The notes below the pieces were generated by a model, which saw only the letters and a list, made by a program, of their open reading frames with translations, was not told where the DNA came from and ran no database searches. From a virus, in the IMG/VR virus record IMGVR_UViG_3300032304_001060, positions 30,729 to 94,728 of that record: DNA of 64,000 bases. One strand, 5' to 3'. Made by a program: the position numbers and the translations under genes. Below are positions 23,627 to 33,184 of this stretch, piece by piece (position 1 is the stretch's first letter; each line of letters opens with the position of its first letter).

Positions 23627-24665
23627 CTGTTTCTCCTGCCATTGGGTTGTCGGGTGTTTCAAACACTAACTTGCGGATAGCGTCTTTTAATTCAATCTCT
23701 TCACGAATACTTTGGATGACTGGATCAATACCCTGCCACTTGCGTTCACCAAAGTAGTACCAACCACCCTTACGTTGAATAATGTCCTTGACCACTGCAA
23801 GGGCTGCAACTTCTTTAGCGAAGTCGTACTCACCTGGTAAACAATCCCCACCTTCTGAGAAATAGAAATCAAAGTACGCCACACGCTGTGGTGGTGCGGT
23901 CTTATTCTTTAGTGTTCGTACCTTAATTCGTTGACCAATACGGTTCTTATTTCCGCTAGGTCCAATCTCAATCCATTCATCACGGCGAATTTCAAGACGT
24001 GTAAAGAAAGCGTAATCTTTACCCTGTCCTCCTGGAGTTGTGCGTGGATCTCCGTGCATAACTCCGATCTTCATTCTGTATTGGTTAATGATAATTCCAA
24101 GAACTGGACGCTCATCTTCAACAAGACTACGCTTCATTGCAGATCCGACTACACGAAAAAACTTGTTCGTGAGCAACGCTCCGCGTCCTACAGTCATCTC
24201 ATTCATGTCCTTCTCCATTTCAGGAGCGGGAGACAGCGCTGGAAGAGAGTCAATGACAATCGCATCGACTGACTTAGATTCAGCAAATTCAATAACAGAC
24301 TGGTAAGCCTCTTCCATGACGTTGGTCTCAATCACAATGACTCGGCTTGTATCAACGCCACACATCGCGGCGTACTCTGGTACCCACTGCTCTGCTGCAA
24401 CCCAGACAGTTGTGTGCTCTGGATCAAGCGCTTGGTTTGCCGCGATGGTCTTAAGCGCAACTGCAGTCTTGCCGTGTGAAGGTTCTCCTATGAGTTCATT
24501 CCATTGATTACCAGGAAAGCCACCACCCAGCACATAATCCAAAGTAGTTGAGCCTGAAGTAATGCGAGGTATAAGGTCGTTGCGAATATCAGAGGCAACA
24601 ACCACCACGTTATTTCCAAACTTTTTATTAAGCGTTGCAACAATTTTACGGGCTTCATCATTCAC
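23619..24665 (-). CDS. recA: RecA-like recombinase
   Basis: This 348-residue protein has Walker A GEPSHGKT (residues 60-67), Walker B in VDAIVIDSLPAL, and the loop and downstream pattern of RecA/UvsX: GRGALLTN, IINQYRMKIG and GGQGKDYAFFTRLEI. It drives strand exchange in phage recombination and repair. Its neighbours (Cas4-like nuclease, resolvase, DNA polymerase) fit a recombination-dependent replication module. Confidence 0.92.
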   Translation of the reverse strand: MNDEARKIVATLNKKFGNNVVVVASDIRNDLIPRITSGSTTLDYVLGGGFPGNQWNELIGEPSHGKTAVALKTIAANQALDPEHTTVWVAAEQWVPEYAAMCGVDTSRVIVIETNVMEEAYQSVIEFAESKSVDAIVIDSLPALSPAPEMEKDMNEMTVGRGALLTNKFFRVVGSAMKRSLVEDERPVLGIIINQYRMKIGVMHGDPRTTPGGQGKDYAFFTRLEIRRDEWIEIGPSGNKNRIGQRIKVRTLKNKTAPPQRVAYFDFYFSEGGDCLPGEYDFAKEVAALAVVKDIIQRKGGWYYFGERKWQGIDPVIQSIREEIELKDAIRKLVFETPDNPMAGETDA

Positions 24666-25039
24666 TAGTTAATCCTTCCAATAATTCCTTGTGGGTTCCA
24701 ATTACTTGCAACATCATTACCTCGTGCATCTCGTGCAGAACCTTCGACTTTTGCACCAGTCAACGATCCATAACGACTTCCTGATTGATTAATTGGGTAT
24801 CCGCAGTCGTAACAACGTGGTGCAGCATTCTGAACTGCCATGTAGTTATTGCCACCACACTCAGGGCAAGATTGAGTTTGACTTGCACTACCAATACGCA
24901 ATGACGGGACTTGTGGCTGTGGTGCTTGGTACGGAGTCATAGGCTGTTGTGACGGTGGCATTGGAACATCTGCTGGTCGTGCCTGCGGTTGTGCAGGTTG
25001 TGTACCTAACTGTTTAGCCCACCAGTCTGCATTACTCAT
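24665..25039 (-). CDS. Zinc-ribbon protein with Pro/Gln linker
   Basis: This 124-residue protein has an N-terminal helix, a long Pro/Gln/Ala linker (about residues 12-55) and a zinc ribbon (CPECGGNNY...CYDCG). The ATG at 25039 has GGGGAGAAG upstream. Between polymerase and recA, it is probably a replication accessory protein. Confidence 0.65.
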   Translation of the reverse strand: MSNADWWAKQLGTQPAQPQARPADVPMPPSQQPMTPYQAPQPQVPSLRIGSASQTQSCPECGGNNYMAVQNAAPRCYDCGYPINQSGSRYGSLTGAKVEGSARDARGNDVASNWNPQGIIGRIN

Positions 25040-27036
25040 TTTGCTTCTCCCCACTTGTTAACGATCTTTACTTCAGCGATTAGAGGAACTGTCATCTCAG
25101 GAATGTGGATACCTTCCATTGACTCACGGATTGCTTCCGCAACCTCTTCTGCTAAATCTTCACGAGCAACTGTAACCAGTTCATCATGCACAGTCAAAAT
25201 GACATTTGCGTTTGGTTCGTCGACAAAACAAGAGTGTGCCCGAACCATCGCTAATTTCATCAAATCTGCAGCAGATCCTTGAATAACGGTGTTAAATGCT
25301 TGACGATCGGCTCTGGCTTTGAGGCCACGATCCTTGCTCTTTAACTCTGGGATGTAGCGACGACGACCAAAGATGGTCTCTACATAAGGGATAGGGGATC
25401 TCCCAGTTGCTTGGCGGATCACCTTTGCCTTGTACTTGGAGATATCATGAAACTGCTCTTCAAAACGATTGAGTAGGTCTTTAGCATCTGATACAGAACA
25501 GCCAATGCTTTGAGCAATTTTGTCTGGTCCTACGCCGTATGCAATAGAAAGAACAAGAACCTTTCCAGCCTTTCGATCTACGCCCATGGTGTCACCAATA
25601 GTTGTGTAGATGTCTTCGCCATTGCGATAGTTGTTAACCATAATTGGGTCACCAGAGAATGCGGCGATGATGCGTGGCTCAATCTGTGAGTAGTCAGCCA
25701 TGATCAACTTATGTCCTGGAGGTGCTACAAAGAGGTTACGAATTAACTTTCCGTACTGACCGCTACTAGGGATGTTCTGTAGGTTAGGGTCACTACTGGA
25801 GAAACGACCTGTCTCTGCTCCATGGGCTTTAAAATTTGTGTGAACTTTCCCCTCAATCATGAGGCTCTTCTTCTCCACAATCTTTTCTTTGCCCATAGTT
25901 GTTCGGGTGATCTCGCCACCGAGATATGGCATTACATAAGTAGTCATCAACTTGTTCAGGTCTTGATACTCCAAGATTGCGTCAACAAGTTCGTCCTTAC
26001 TGCGATAGAACTCCAGCGCATCTGAGGAGACTGAGTAGTGATAGATAGACAACGCTTCTGGTTTGTTAGCAGCGATGTCTTGACCCTTAGCAGTCAGAGC
26101 AACACGGATCCGTAGATTAGGGCGGATGCCACGGCCCTCTGGCTTTGGTGAGAACAGTAGTTCTTGCTTCTCTTTTACAGAGTTCATAGAGAACGGTTTA
26201 CCCGTAAGTTTCCACGCCTTTGCTTTTGCAGCATCGATATCAATCTCAAGGCGTGCTTTAAGAGCAATCAATTCTTCTACATCAATAGTTGCGCCAGTTA
26301 ACTCCATGTCACAGAGAGCAGCAACAACATCCATCTCCAATGCCCAGACACGCTTAAGACTTCCCTCTAGACGTGGCTCTAGCGCTTTGTATAATTTCCA
26401 TGTGACCTCGGCATCAAACCCTGAGTAGTGTGCAACATCGCTAAACGAATGCACCTCAACCATTGCACCAATACCTTTTTCAACTTTGATTCCTAAAACC
26501 TTTTCAGCACAGGCTGCCAGACCTAATGCATTACGGTTTCGGTTGTCAATAACGAACATCGCCATGAGAGTGTCAAAGAAAGGTTTCTTTGGAACAACTC
26601 CACGGTAGTACTTAGAAATAGATTTTAAATCAAACTTAACATTGTGACCGATCTTTAACTTGTCACTAAAGAATAATGGCTTGAGTGCTTGGAATACTTC
26701 TCCAGGAAGAAGTTGCTCTGGTGGTGCGTCAAAGACTGGCGTCCACTTCGCTTGATTCTTTGAGTAGTCTGCATCTGTAAGGGTCTTGCCTGCTGCAGCC
26801 TTACGCTGACCACTTAACAACATCTCTTTATCCCAGTGAAGGAACTCACCATTTGGATGACCCATCGGGATTACGTCTGTACGACCTTCTGTGGCTAATG
26901 AAATCCACATGACGTCATTAACGACAGGTTGAATTCTATTTTCACCAACGGTTTCGCAATCAAATGCAAAAGCATCTACCTTGGAGTAAAACTCAACAAG
27001 GTCTTGTAACTGTTCTTTGGTTGTAATGATGTTCAT
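25036..27036 (-). CDS. polA: Family A DNA polymerase (Leu762 type)
   Basis: This 666-residue protein has a 3'-5' exonuclease domain (DCE at 26-28, HNVKFDLK at 131-138, YSGFDAE near 204-210) and a polymerase domain: motif A DYSQIE (448-453), motif B R488, K492 and Y500, motif C HDE (617-619). It lacks the 5' nuclease of bacterial Pol I. The residue equal to E. coli F762 is Leu496 (codon 25551-25549). In aquatic phages Leu at this site is linked to a temperate lifestyle, which agrees with the integrase. A hairpin separates it from the next gene. Confidence 0.95.
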   Translation of the reverse strand: MNIITTKEQLQDLVEFYSKVDAFAFDCETVGENRIQPVVNDVMWISLATEGRTDVIPMGHPNGEFLHWDKEMLLSGQRKAAAGKTLTDADYSKNQAKWTPVFDAPPEQLLPGEVFQALKPLFFSDKLKIGHNVKFDLKSISKYYRGVVPKKPFFDTLMAMFVIDNRNRNALGLAACAEKVLGIKVEKGIGAMVEVHSFSDVAHYSGFDAEVTWKLYKALEPRLEGSLKRVWALEMDVVAALCDMELTGATIDVEELIALKARLEIDIDAAKAKAWKLTGKPFSMNSVKEKQELLFSPKPEGRGIRPNLRIRVALTAKGQDIAANKPEALSIYHYSVSSDALEFYRSKDELVDAILEYQDLNKLMTTYVMPYLGGEITRTTMGKEKIVEKKSLMIEGKVHTNFKAHGAETGRFSSSDPNLQNIPSSGQYGKLIRNLFVAPPGHKLIMADYSQIEPRIIAAFSGDPIMVNNYRNGEDIYTTIGDTMGVDRKAGKVLVLSIAYGVGPDKIAQSIGCSVSDAKDLLNRFEEQFHDISKYKAKVIRQATGRSPIPYVETIFGRRRYIPELKSKDRGLKARADRQAFNTVIQGSAADLMKLAMVRAHSCFVDEPNANVILTVHDELVTVAREDLAEEVAEAIRESMEGIHIPEMTVPLIAEVKIVNKWGEAK

Positions 27037-27057
27037 ATATCCCTCGTTTGTTAGATG

Positions 27058-27091
27058 AAAGGGAGCCTGCGAATAGGTGCAGGCCCCCTTT
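27058..27091. terminator. Terminator-like hairpin before DNA polymerase gene
   Basis: AAAGGG-A-GCCTGC (27058-27070) pairs with GCAGGC-C-CCCTTT (27079-27091), one mismatch, 8-nt loop, flanked by A and T runs on both strands. It probably ends the single-strand-binding-protein transcript partly, or sets relative levels of this gene and the polymerase. Confidence 0.6.
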
Positions 27092-27106
27092 CGGTGGAAA
27101 TTGCGC

Positions 27107-27754
27107 TTACGCTACTGAGCGAGCAACCTCAAGCATTTCGGAGCGAGGGGTCTCTCGAATAACTTCTGCTGTGAACGGTACAGCGGCTGCTACTAACTCA
27201 TTAACAGTGTCTTGCGACAATTTCCATTCCTCTGCTAGGTCACGGCCTCGAACGAAGTTGAGGGTGTACTGCGTTGTTGGGCCAGTACCTAGTCGAGAAA
27301 TTTCCCAGAACTCTTTTGACAGAGGTCCTTTGCGCTCATCGTCGTGAGCCTTCTTGATCTGACGAGCAAGTGAAGGAGGTGCTGTAAGAATCTGCACTCC
27401 TTGTACGTCTCCACTCAACACAAGAACGTTGAATGAAAACTTGCCACGAGGCTTGTCACCAAGGACATCGCAAAGTGGACATGCATCACCGATGCAGACG
27501 AAGGACTTCTTACCCTTTGGGCGTTCGATCCAGTGCTGCTCGTATGAAGCAAATGGTTGATCTTCAAGGAACTTTACAAGTTGTGGTTCATCAGAGAACT
27601 TGAAGTCTGTTGGGAACTCAGACGTGTTCTCTTGAACGAGTGAGTCGAATGCATCCCAGCCCTGCTGGACTGTTGTTCCGACCTTTGGCATTGCATCTTC
27701 GCTGTCTTCAGCGAGATAGTTGTCAGCATCAACTGACGGCTTTGTGATTGGCAT
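27107..27754 (-). CDS. gp32-like single-stranded DNA-binding protein
   Basis: This 215-residue protein resembles actinophage and T4 gp32-type ssDNA-binding proteins: a central domain with CIGDACPLCD as a zinc site and basic/aromatic residues (EFWEISRLGTG, YTLNFVRGRDL) on probable OB strands. Unlike T4 gp32, no long acidic tail is seen. It would coat ssDNA during replication. Confidence 0.7.
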   Translation of the reverse strand: MPITKPSVDADNYLAEDSEDAMPKVGTTVQQGWDAFDSLVQENTSEFPTDFKFSDEPQLVKFLEDQPFASYEQHWIERPKGKKSFVCIGDACPLCDVLGDKPRGKFSFNVLVLSGDVQGVQILTAPPSLARQIKKAHDDERKGPLSKEFWEISRLGTGPTTQYTLNFVRGRDLAEEWKLSQDTVNELVAAAVPFTAEVIRETPRSEMLEVARSVA

Positions 27755-27778
27755 GTTTTTCCTTTTCGGTAATGAGGC

Positions 27779-28255
27779 CTATTGGCTCTCGTTGGCAGTG
27801 ATGACTTTCCAGGTTCGTACTAAAGTTTCTGTAAGGTCATCGTGTTGGCTCCACTCTACACGAGCGGCGCCTAGTAATCCTCTGCGATTGAATTCTTCAA
27901 TAGCAGATTCTATGAGCGCTCTAGTGTACACACGATTGCCACCAGTCTTCTGACCTTTAAGGGTCTTTGAACGAAGTCTGTATGGTGCACGTGGGATATA
28001 ACCTTTGCGCTCCCATAGGCGAATAGTCACAATGGTCTTTTCCAATGCAAGTGCCAAAGCACCGATTGTAAATACCTCTGTCTCTATTCCACCTAATGTT
28101 TTCATGATTGGGTTTGAATCCCAACCATTACTCTCACCGCTTTTACGGCGAGAAACCTTTGCATCTGGTTCACGACGCTTACGCTTTGACCCAGGAATGT
28201 ACTCTAGATCAGCAAACGCTTTTTCAATTTCGTCATCGCCACGAAGACCAGCCAT
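27779..28255 (-). CDS. MerR-type HTH DNA-binding protein
   Basis: This 158-residue protein has a basic N-terminal half and then FTIGALALALEKTIVTIRLWERKGYIPRAPYR, a MerR-like winged helix (about residues 62-97). It likely regulates replication genes or joins an origin complex. Confidence 0.7.
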   Translation of the reverse strand: MAGLRGDDEIEKAFADLEYIPGSKRKRREPDAKVSRRKSGESNGWDSNPIMKTLGGIETEVFTIGALALALEKTIVTIRLWERKGYIPRAPYRLRSKTLKGQKTGGNRVYTRALIESAIEEFNRRGLLGAARVEWSQHDDLTETLVRTWKVITANESQ

Positions 28256-28258
28256 GTG

Positions 28259-28699
28259 TTATCGCTTCTTCATGACGAGTGCCCAGACAACATTTGCTGG
28301 GTACATTTCTTCGACTTCGTCTTCAGTCAAATCATCGTTGTAGAGAGCGGCCATAAGAGCATCCTCATCTACAACACGAATTGTTTTGTACAAGGTATCT
28401 TCCATACCATGCTCTGCAATGATCTCTTCTGCACGAGTCTCATTAATCTTGCGTGATACACGGCGCTGCTTTACTACTGCTACAACTCCATTGATATCTT
28501 CTGGAAGTTCAATAACAACATTTCCTGAAGAGTCTTCTTCACCTTCAGAATCGATTCGATCAAACAATTTGGCTTTGAGTTCTTTCTGTTGTTTTTCCCA
28601 ATACTCAAGTTGCTCTTTCACAAAGGCGTAATGCTTTGCTTGTGCCATGAGATCGTCTTCCACACTTACACGTGGTTCTTCGTCTTTTATTCTTGCCAT
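28259..28699 (-). CDS. Hypothetical coiled-coil protein
   Basis: This 146-residue acidic protein has a helical, coiled-coil N-terminal half (about residues 18-55) and a strand-helix C-terminal half. Not recognised; it lies between the helicase and the MerR-like gene. Confidence 0.6.
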   Translation of the reverse strand: MARIKDEEPRVSVEDDLMAQAKHYAFVKEQLEYWEKQQKELKAKLFDRIDSEGEEDSSGNVVIELPEDINGVVAVVKQRRVSRKINETRAEEIIAEHGMEDTLYKTIRVVDEDALMAALYNDDLTEDEVEEMYPANVVWALVMKKR

Positions 28700-28709
28700 G
28701 TTATACCCC

Positions 28710-30281
28710 CTATGGTCTTGCGTTCTGTAGAAAACCTATCAGACTTCCAACGGTTAAATCAACTCCGCCCTTGGCGTTGATCCCCTGCCCGTCCATGACG
28801 GCATCGGCTACAGCGTTCTTCTGTTGGAGCATATCATACTGACGCCCCTCTATCGATTTGGCTACGAGGATGTCTTGAATAGTGATACTCGGCCAGCGGC
28901 TGGAGGCTCTCTTGATTCGGCCGTTCCTCTGGACTGCCAAGCCAGCGCTCCAAGGTAGGTCATAGTTTATGAGGAGATTAGCATTAGGAAGATCGACACC
29001 GTACCCACCAGCATCGCTAGATATAAATACACGACAATCAGGATCTGTAAGGAACTTAGTTTTACTTGCTTCTTTTTCTTTTGCATTCATGCTCCCTGTG
29101 TACAAAGTTCCGCTTACTGCATCCTGTATTGGAGCAAGCATTCCAACCCACGATGTAAACACAACCACCTTTGCTGCAGGATCGGTCTCTAAATGATCGA
29201 GAACATACACCTTTAACGCATCTAACTTTGGGGTTTTATTTACTCCCTCTAGTAATCCTCGTTCTTTTAAACTAGAGGTGTACGCACTTCCTTCGCCAAG
29301 TTGTTTATCAAACTTCTCTGCGCTATCAACTAAGAGTTGTGGACTGTCGCATAACATTCTCAGTGCCGTAATTTTCGACATGATTGAGCCACGCATCATG
29401 TCTGCAGGGCTTCCTGGCTTACTGTCGTGCCCGTAGTGAGCCATCAGTGAAAAGTTTGCACCTAGCAACTGTTGTGCCTCGTACAACTCGTTGCTCAGTT
29501 CGTCAGCGATAAAGTTATAGAGCGAAGATGTCTTCTTATCAAAATCAATGGTGAGAGGATCACGATGAATCGTGTCAGGTAGATATGGGGATACATCTGG
29601 ATCAGTCTGGATCTTACGTACTGATGCTTGCTTCATCTTCTCGTGGAAGATCGGTAAGTTCCTGTATCTTTGAACACCGCCAAAATGATTACGTACAATA
29701 AAGGTCTGATCAAATAAATCGAAGCGCCCAAGCAATCCGTCGTCAACAAACTGCATGATGCTGTACACCTCTTCAGGACGTCCGTTCTCAATAGGAGTTC
29801 CAGTCAGAGCAAATCTAATTGGGATCTTTGAACCGAGTTTCTTTACGGCTTTGGCTCGCTTAGACCGAAAGCCCTTGATCGCAGTTGCCTCATCACAGAC
29901 TACTGCGCCCCACTCATAGTCCTTAATGATGTCCCAGTCCGCCACGATCGTCTCGTAGTTAGCGATGATGTAGCCAGTATGTTCTTCCCAGCCCATGTCT
30001 CTTTCCCAGCGTATGGATCGAACTGACTTTGCACCGTCAATGACTGAGGCGTAGTCGTCAGAGAACTTGGCGATCTCTTTCTGCCACTGATACTTCAAAC
30101 TTGATAGCGCGATCACTAAGGTTGGCTTAGTTAAATCACCAACTTCTTTTAACTTCTCTAGTGCGGCAATCGTCATACATGTCTTGCCAAGACCCATCTC
30201 ATAGGCAACCAGCATCTTCTTGCGGTTGACCATACGATCAACTGCCTCTACTTGATAGGGCTTGAGTGTTCCTTTAAACAT
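28710..30281 (-). CDS. SNF2-family DNA helicase/translocase
   Basis: This 523-residue protein has YEMGLGKT (residues 27-34, motif I), VCDEATAIKG (motif II, DEAT), ALTGTPIENG (motif III) and QRNGRIKR (motif VI), the order of SNF2/SSL2-type translocases. Phage versions unwind or remodel branched DNA during replication and recombination. Its start overlaps the upstream small gene by eight bases. Confidence 0.9.
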   Translation of the reverse strand: MFKGTLKPYQVEAVDRMVNRKKMLVAYEMGLGKTCMTIAALEKLKEVGDLTKPTLVIALSSLKYQWQKEIAKFSDDYASVIDGAKSVRSIRWERDMGWEEHTGYIIANYETIVADWDIIKDYEWGAVVCDEATAIKGFRSKRAKAVKKLGSKIPIRFALTGTPIENGRPEEVYSIMQFVDDGLLGRFDLFDQTFIVRNHFGGVQRYRNLPIFHEKMKQASVRKIQTDPDVSPYLPDTIHRDPLTIDFDKKTSSLYNFIADELSNELYEAQQLLGANFSLMAHYGHDSKPGSPADMMRGSIMSKITALRMLCDSPQLLVDSAEKFDKQLGEGSAYTSSLKERGLLEGVNKTPKLDALKVYVLDHLETDPAAKVVVFTSWVGMLAPIQDAVSGTLYTGSMNAKEKEASKTKFLTDPDCRVFISSDAGGYGVDLPNANLLINYDLPWSAGLAVQRNGRIKRASSRWPSITIQDILVAKSIEGRQYDMLQQKNAVADAVMDGQGINAKGGVDLTVGSLIGFLQNARP

Positions 30282-30447
30282 TATCTATCGGCGTCGGGGC
30301 TGTTGCCAAGGCTCCACATAGGTAGCACTCCATATCTAGCATGTACAAGGAAATTTCCCCTTCCTCAAACATTGCCTTTACATTCCACAGAGTAGAACCA
30401 CATATACAAACATGTAAGGGGCGCTCTTTATCTCGGAGATCCATCAT
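30274..30447 (-). CDS. Zinc-ribbon protein (57 aa)
   Basis: This 57-residue protein has CICG (residues 14-17) and CYLCG (41-45). It overlaps the helicase start by 8 bases and the primase stop by 4. It fills the gap between the two replication genes and is probably an accessory protein. Confidence 0.6.
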   Translation of the reverse strand: MMDLRDKERPLHVCICGSTLWNVKAMFEEGEISLYMLDMECYLCGALATAPTPIDNV

Positions 30448-31376
30448 AAGTAAGCAGCCTTCCCTAGTACCGATGTCTTTGCCGTTTTAATTCCGTGCTC
30501 AATCTCAGCCTCTGTCATGTCACCAACATCCTTGACGTCAATTCCACGATAGTTGAAATAGTATAAATCCATACCGTACTTTCTAGCAAAGCCACGCATC
30601 TGTTCATTAGCCGTATGACCAGCCTTGTCATTATCGAACGCAGCAATAATCTTTGGAGCACGGCGCAAAATCTTGGCTTGCTCTTCACTCATGATTGCAC
30701 CAAAAGTGGACACAGCGTTATGGCCTAAGCCAGTTAACCGAACAGCGTCTAGCGGTGATTCAACAACGATGAGGTCATGGGTTGAACTCATGATGTGAAC
30801 TCCAAAGACTGTCCTTGACTTCTTAACTCCCGCAGGTTGATTGCGAAAGAAGCGTCCACGAGCACCCTTCTCTTGCCAACCCCATAACGAACCGTCGTCA
30901 GGGTCTCTGATAGGAAGAATCCATGCCTCATTGCTCTTGTCCCAAAGAACTCCATGTACATTTACTGGACCTATTTTTAAGAATCGTTTTTTTAACTCTA
31001 TCTCTGGTGGCTCTGTGTACACAGCAAGTCGAGCCTCAGACATTGCGATCGTCTCTTCAGGTTGCACGTACTGTGGTAAATCTTTTATTCGGCGCATAAG
31101 AGAGTCGAGAGGAATCTCAACATTTTCGCCAATGTAGTCCTGTGCATCAAAATAACTTATGCCTTTAACATCAGCAACAAGTGTGAATATATTTCCCTTG
31201 TAACCACAAGAGAAGCAGATGTGTGCTCCACTCTCAGAATTTATCCACCATGATGGTGAGTGATCCTCTTTGCCTGTGCGCTTCTTGTGCATTGGGCATA
31301 GGCCATTAACCTCAACTCCTCGCTGTGCAAAAAGTTGTAGGTCAAGTCCTACGAGGACACGCTCGACATCAATCAC
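30444..31376 (-). CDS. DnaG-type primase
   Basis: This 310-residue protein has a CHC2 zinc finger (C27, H30, C54, C57) at the N-terminus and a Toprim domain: VVESPLDAVRL (Glu) and IIAAFDNDKAG (Asp-x-Asp). It makes RNA primers for the phage replisome. It overlaps the DnaB-like gene by 4 bases; together they form the primosome. Confidence 0.9.
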   Translation of the reverse strand: MIDVERVLVGLDLQLFAQRGVEVNGLCPMHKKRTGKEDHSPSWWINSESGAHICFSCGYKGNIFTLVADVKGISYFDAQDYIGENVEIPLDSLMRRIKDLPQYVQPEETIAMSEARLAVYTEPPEIELKKRFLKIGPVNVHGVLWDKSNEAWILPIRDPDDGSLWGWQEKGARGRFFRNQPAGVKKSRTVFGVHIMSSTHDLIVVESPLDAVRLTGLGHNAVSTFGAIMSEEQAKILRRAPKIIAAFDNDKAGHTANEQMRGFARKYGMDLYYFNYRGIDVKDVGDMTEAEIEHGIKTAKTSVLGKAAYL

Positions 31377-32623
31377 ACACGGCTCCAGTCAGAGCAATAC
31401 TTGCACTTAAATACTTCATCCTCATCGTGGAAGCATCCAGTCTCCCAGCGCCATGTCAGCGCCGTCTCTGTAGGACCGCAGTTACGACTTGCAACAACCT
31501 TTAGGTTACGAAGTTCTTCATCTTCTTCAATAGGTTCGAGACCAAGAATTACGTCAGAGTCTTGGAAGAATGAGGATGAGTAACCAATTGAATCAGCAGT
31601 TACCTTTCCAGCACGCATCTTCCATAAGAGTGTCTGAGTAGTAATGATGACTGGCTTGTCAATCTTTTGAGCAAGTCTCTTGAGTGCACGGGTGATGTTG
31701 GTGATGGCTTGGGGAGTGTTCATCTCACCTGTGATCTCATCAAGCATGAGGTAAACACCGTCGACAAACACAATGTCAGGTTTTGTCTGTTCAATCTTTG
31801 CGGCTAATGCAGAGACTGTAATTCCATTTACAGCATCAACCAAATGGAATGAGTGCTCCTTCTCCATCTCATTCAAGATATCGATGTAGCGTGCTTCTTC
31901 TGCTGGCAAAAGTTTTCCTCGACGCAATCGACCATGAGAAATGTTTGCACGCATTGCATCGTGACGTTGTTGTTGCTCATGGTTGTTCATCTCAAATGAT
32001 TGAAACATTGGGATGTTACCTTGACGATGGATATTGATTGCCATCTTTAATGCAATCTGAGACTTACCTGTCTTTGGTGGAGCAATGATTGTTACCAACT
32101 GCCCACCTTGCAAACCAGCAGTTGCTTCATCGATCTTTGCAAACCCAGTAGGTATTCCTAAAAACTCTGCGTTCTGTAACGCTTGATATTCCTTGTAGCG
32201 TTCTTCGGTGTTCTTTGTAAGATCGATCTCATGAGTTCCAAGTACCCCTTGCTCATTGACCTTAGTGATTGTCGCTTCCATTGCAAGAAGAGCAGCGTCG
32301 TGGTTGTTCTCTTGTAGTTGCTCAATTGCACTCTCAAGACCTTGACGGGTGAGCATGCGACGACGGAAGTCAACCATCGTATCAAGAAGATACTCAACAT
32401 TATCTTGTACATCTAGTACTTTGTAGTTTGGGTAGTGATCTTTAACGGTGACAGCAGTAGGCACTTCGTTGTATTCACCGTAGTGCTTACGAACGAATGC
32501 CCATACTCTTTTGTTTTCATCATCAAGAAACCATGCGTCATTAACACCACGTTGTAACGCGGGGATGATGTCGCGGTCACGAATGACCTTGCTGACTAAA
32601 CGATGTTCGTTATCTGCTGCCAT
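31373..32623 (-). CDS. dnaB: DnaB-like replicative helicase with C-terminal zinc knuckle
   Basis: This 416-residue protein has an N-terminal DnaB-like helical domain and a RecA-like motor: Walker A APPKTGKS (181-188), Walker B IVFVDGVYL (284-292) and downstream motifs in ITTQTL and YSSSFFQDSDV. It ends in CFHDEDEVFKCKYCSDW, a knuckle-like tail not typical of DnaB, which may bind zinc or the primase. It works with the primase and the DnaC-like loader. Confidence 0.9.
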   Translation of the reverse strand: MAADNEHRLVSKVIRDRDIIPALQRGVNDAWFLDDENKRVWAFVRKHYGEYNEVPTAVTVKDHYPNYKVLDVQDNVEYLLDTMVDFRRRMLTRQGLESAIEQLQENNHDAALLAMEATITKVNEQGVLGTHEIDLTKNTEERYKEYQALQNAEFLGIPTGFAKIDEATAGLQGGQLVTIIAPPKTGKSQIALKMAINIHRQGNIPMFQSFEMNNHEQQQRHDAMRANISHGRLRRGKLLPAEEARYIDILNEMEKEHSFHLVDAVNGITVSALAAKIEQTKPDIVFVDGVYLMLDEITGEMNTPQAITNITRALKRLAQKIDKPVIITTQTLLWKMRAGKVTADSIGYSSSFFQDSDVILGLEPIEEDEELRNLKVVASRNCGPTETALTWRWETGCFHDEDEVFKCKYCSDWSRV

Positions 32624-32632
32624 CTTTTTCTC

Positions 32633-32749
32633 CTAATGAAATCGTTCGCCACAAGTAGCGCATTGTAAGTATGAATTAGCATTAACCCAGATGCGATTAA
32701 TGTCATGGCTGTGGCACATTGGACAGATGACGTTTGCTATGTTTCCCAT
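32633..32749 (-). CDS. Zinc-ribbon microprotein (38 aa)
   Basis: This 38-residue protein carries CPMC (residues 9-12) and CATC (31-34). A strong AGGGAGGG ribosome site sits ahead of its ATG, which supports expression. Confidence 0.65.
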   Translation of the reverse strand: MGNIANVICPMCHSHDINRIWVNANSYLQCATCGERFH

Positions 32750-32767
32750 TTTCCCTCCCTCAAGGGT

Positions 32768-33184
32768 TTAGATGTTGTCTATTTCTACACCCGCTGACCC
32801 ATATCTGGCAACTCGGCCAGGAATATCGATCACCGCCTTCAAGTTAGGCCTATACGGTAGGCCTGCAACTAACTCGTCCGCATCCTCGTACAACTGCCAG
32901 TAGTTAAATGGGTTAACCACACGACGCTCAAGTTTTTCGAACGCTTTGTCTAGGAGTTCCTCAGTCCACCCCTCAGCCTCAAACCCAGCCAACTCTAAAG
33001 AGATCCCGTAGTTATTTGAGAGGACCCACAACTTGTTGGCGCTTTGTAAATTGACGGCGCCGATCTTAGTCTCAGTCTTCTTTGAGAGAAGTCTCTTAGT
33101 TTCCTCTTGCGTTAGTTGAACGACGACGTCTGTGAGACAGATCACTTGAGGAGAGGAGACGTTAGATATGTCTCCGTTTTTCAT
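32768..33184 (-). CDS. Hypothetical protein
   Basis: This 138-residue protein was not recognised. It has a predicted helical centre (EEETKRLLSKKTETK) and a strand-rich end. It overlaps the SWIM gene by 4 bases and sits in the helicase-loader block. Confidence 0.65.
   Translation of the reverse strand: MKNGDISNVSSPQVICLTDVVVQLTQEETKRLLSKKTETKIGAVNLQSANKLWVLSNNYGISLELAGFEAEGWTEELLDKAFEKLERRVVNPFNYWQLYEDADELVAGLPYRPNLKAVIDIPGRVARYGSAGVEIDNI

Noticed and set aside
26126-26428. Rightward 100-residue frame over the DNA polymerase gene
   Set aside because: Antisense to a well-supported polymerase domain; no independent signals.
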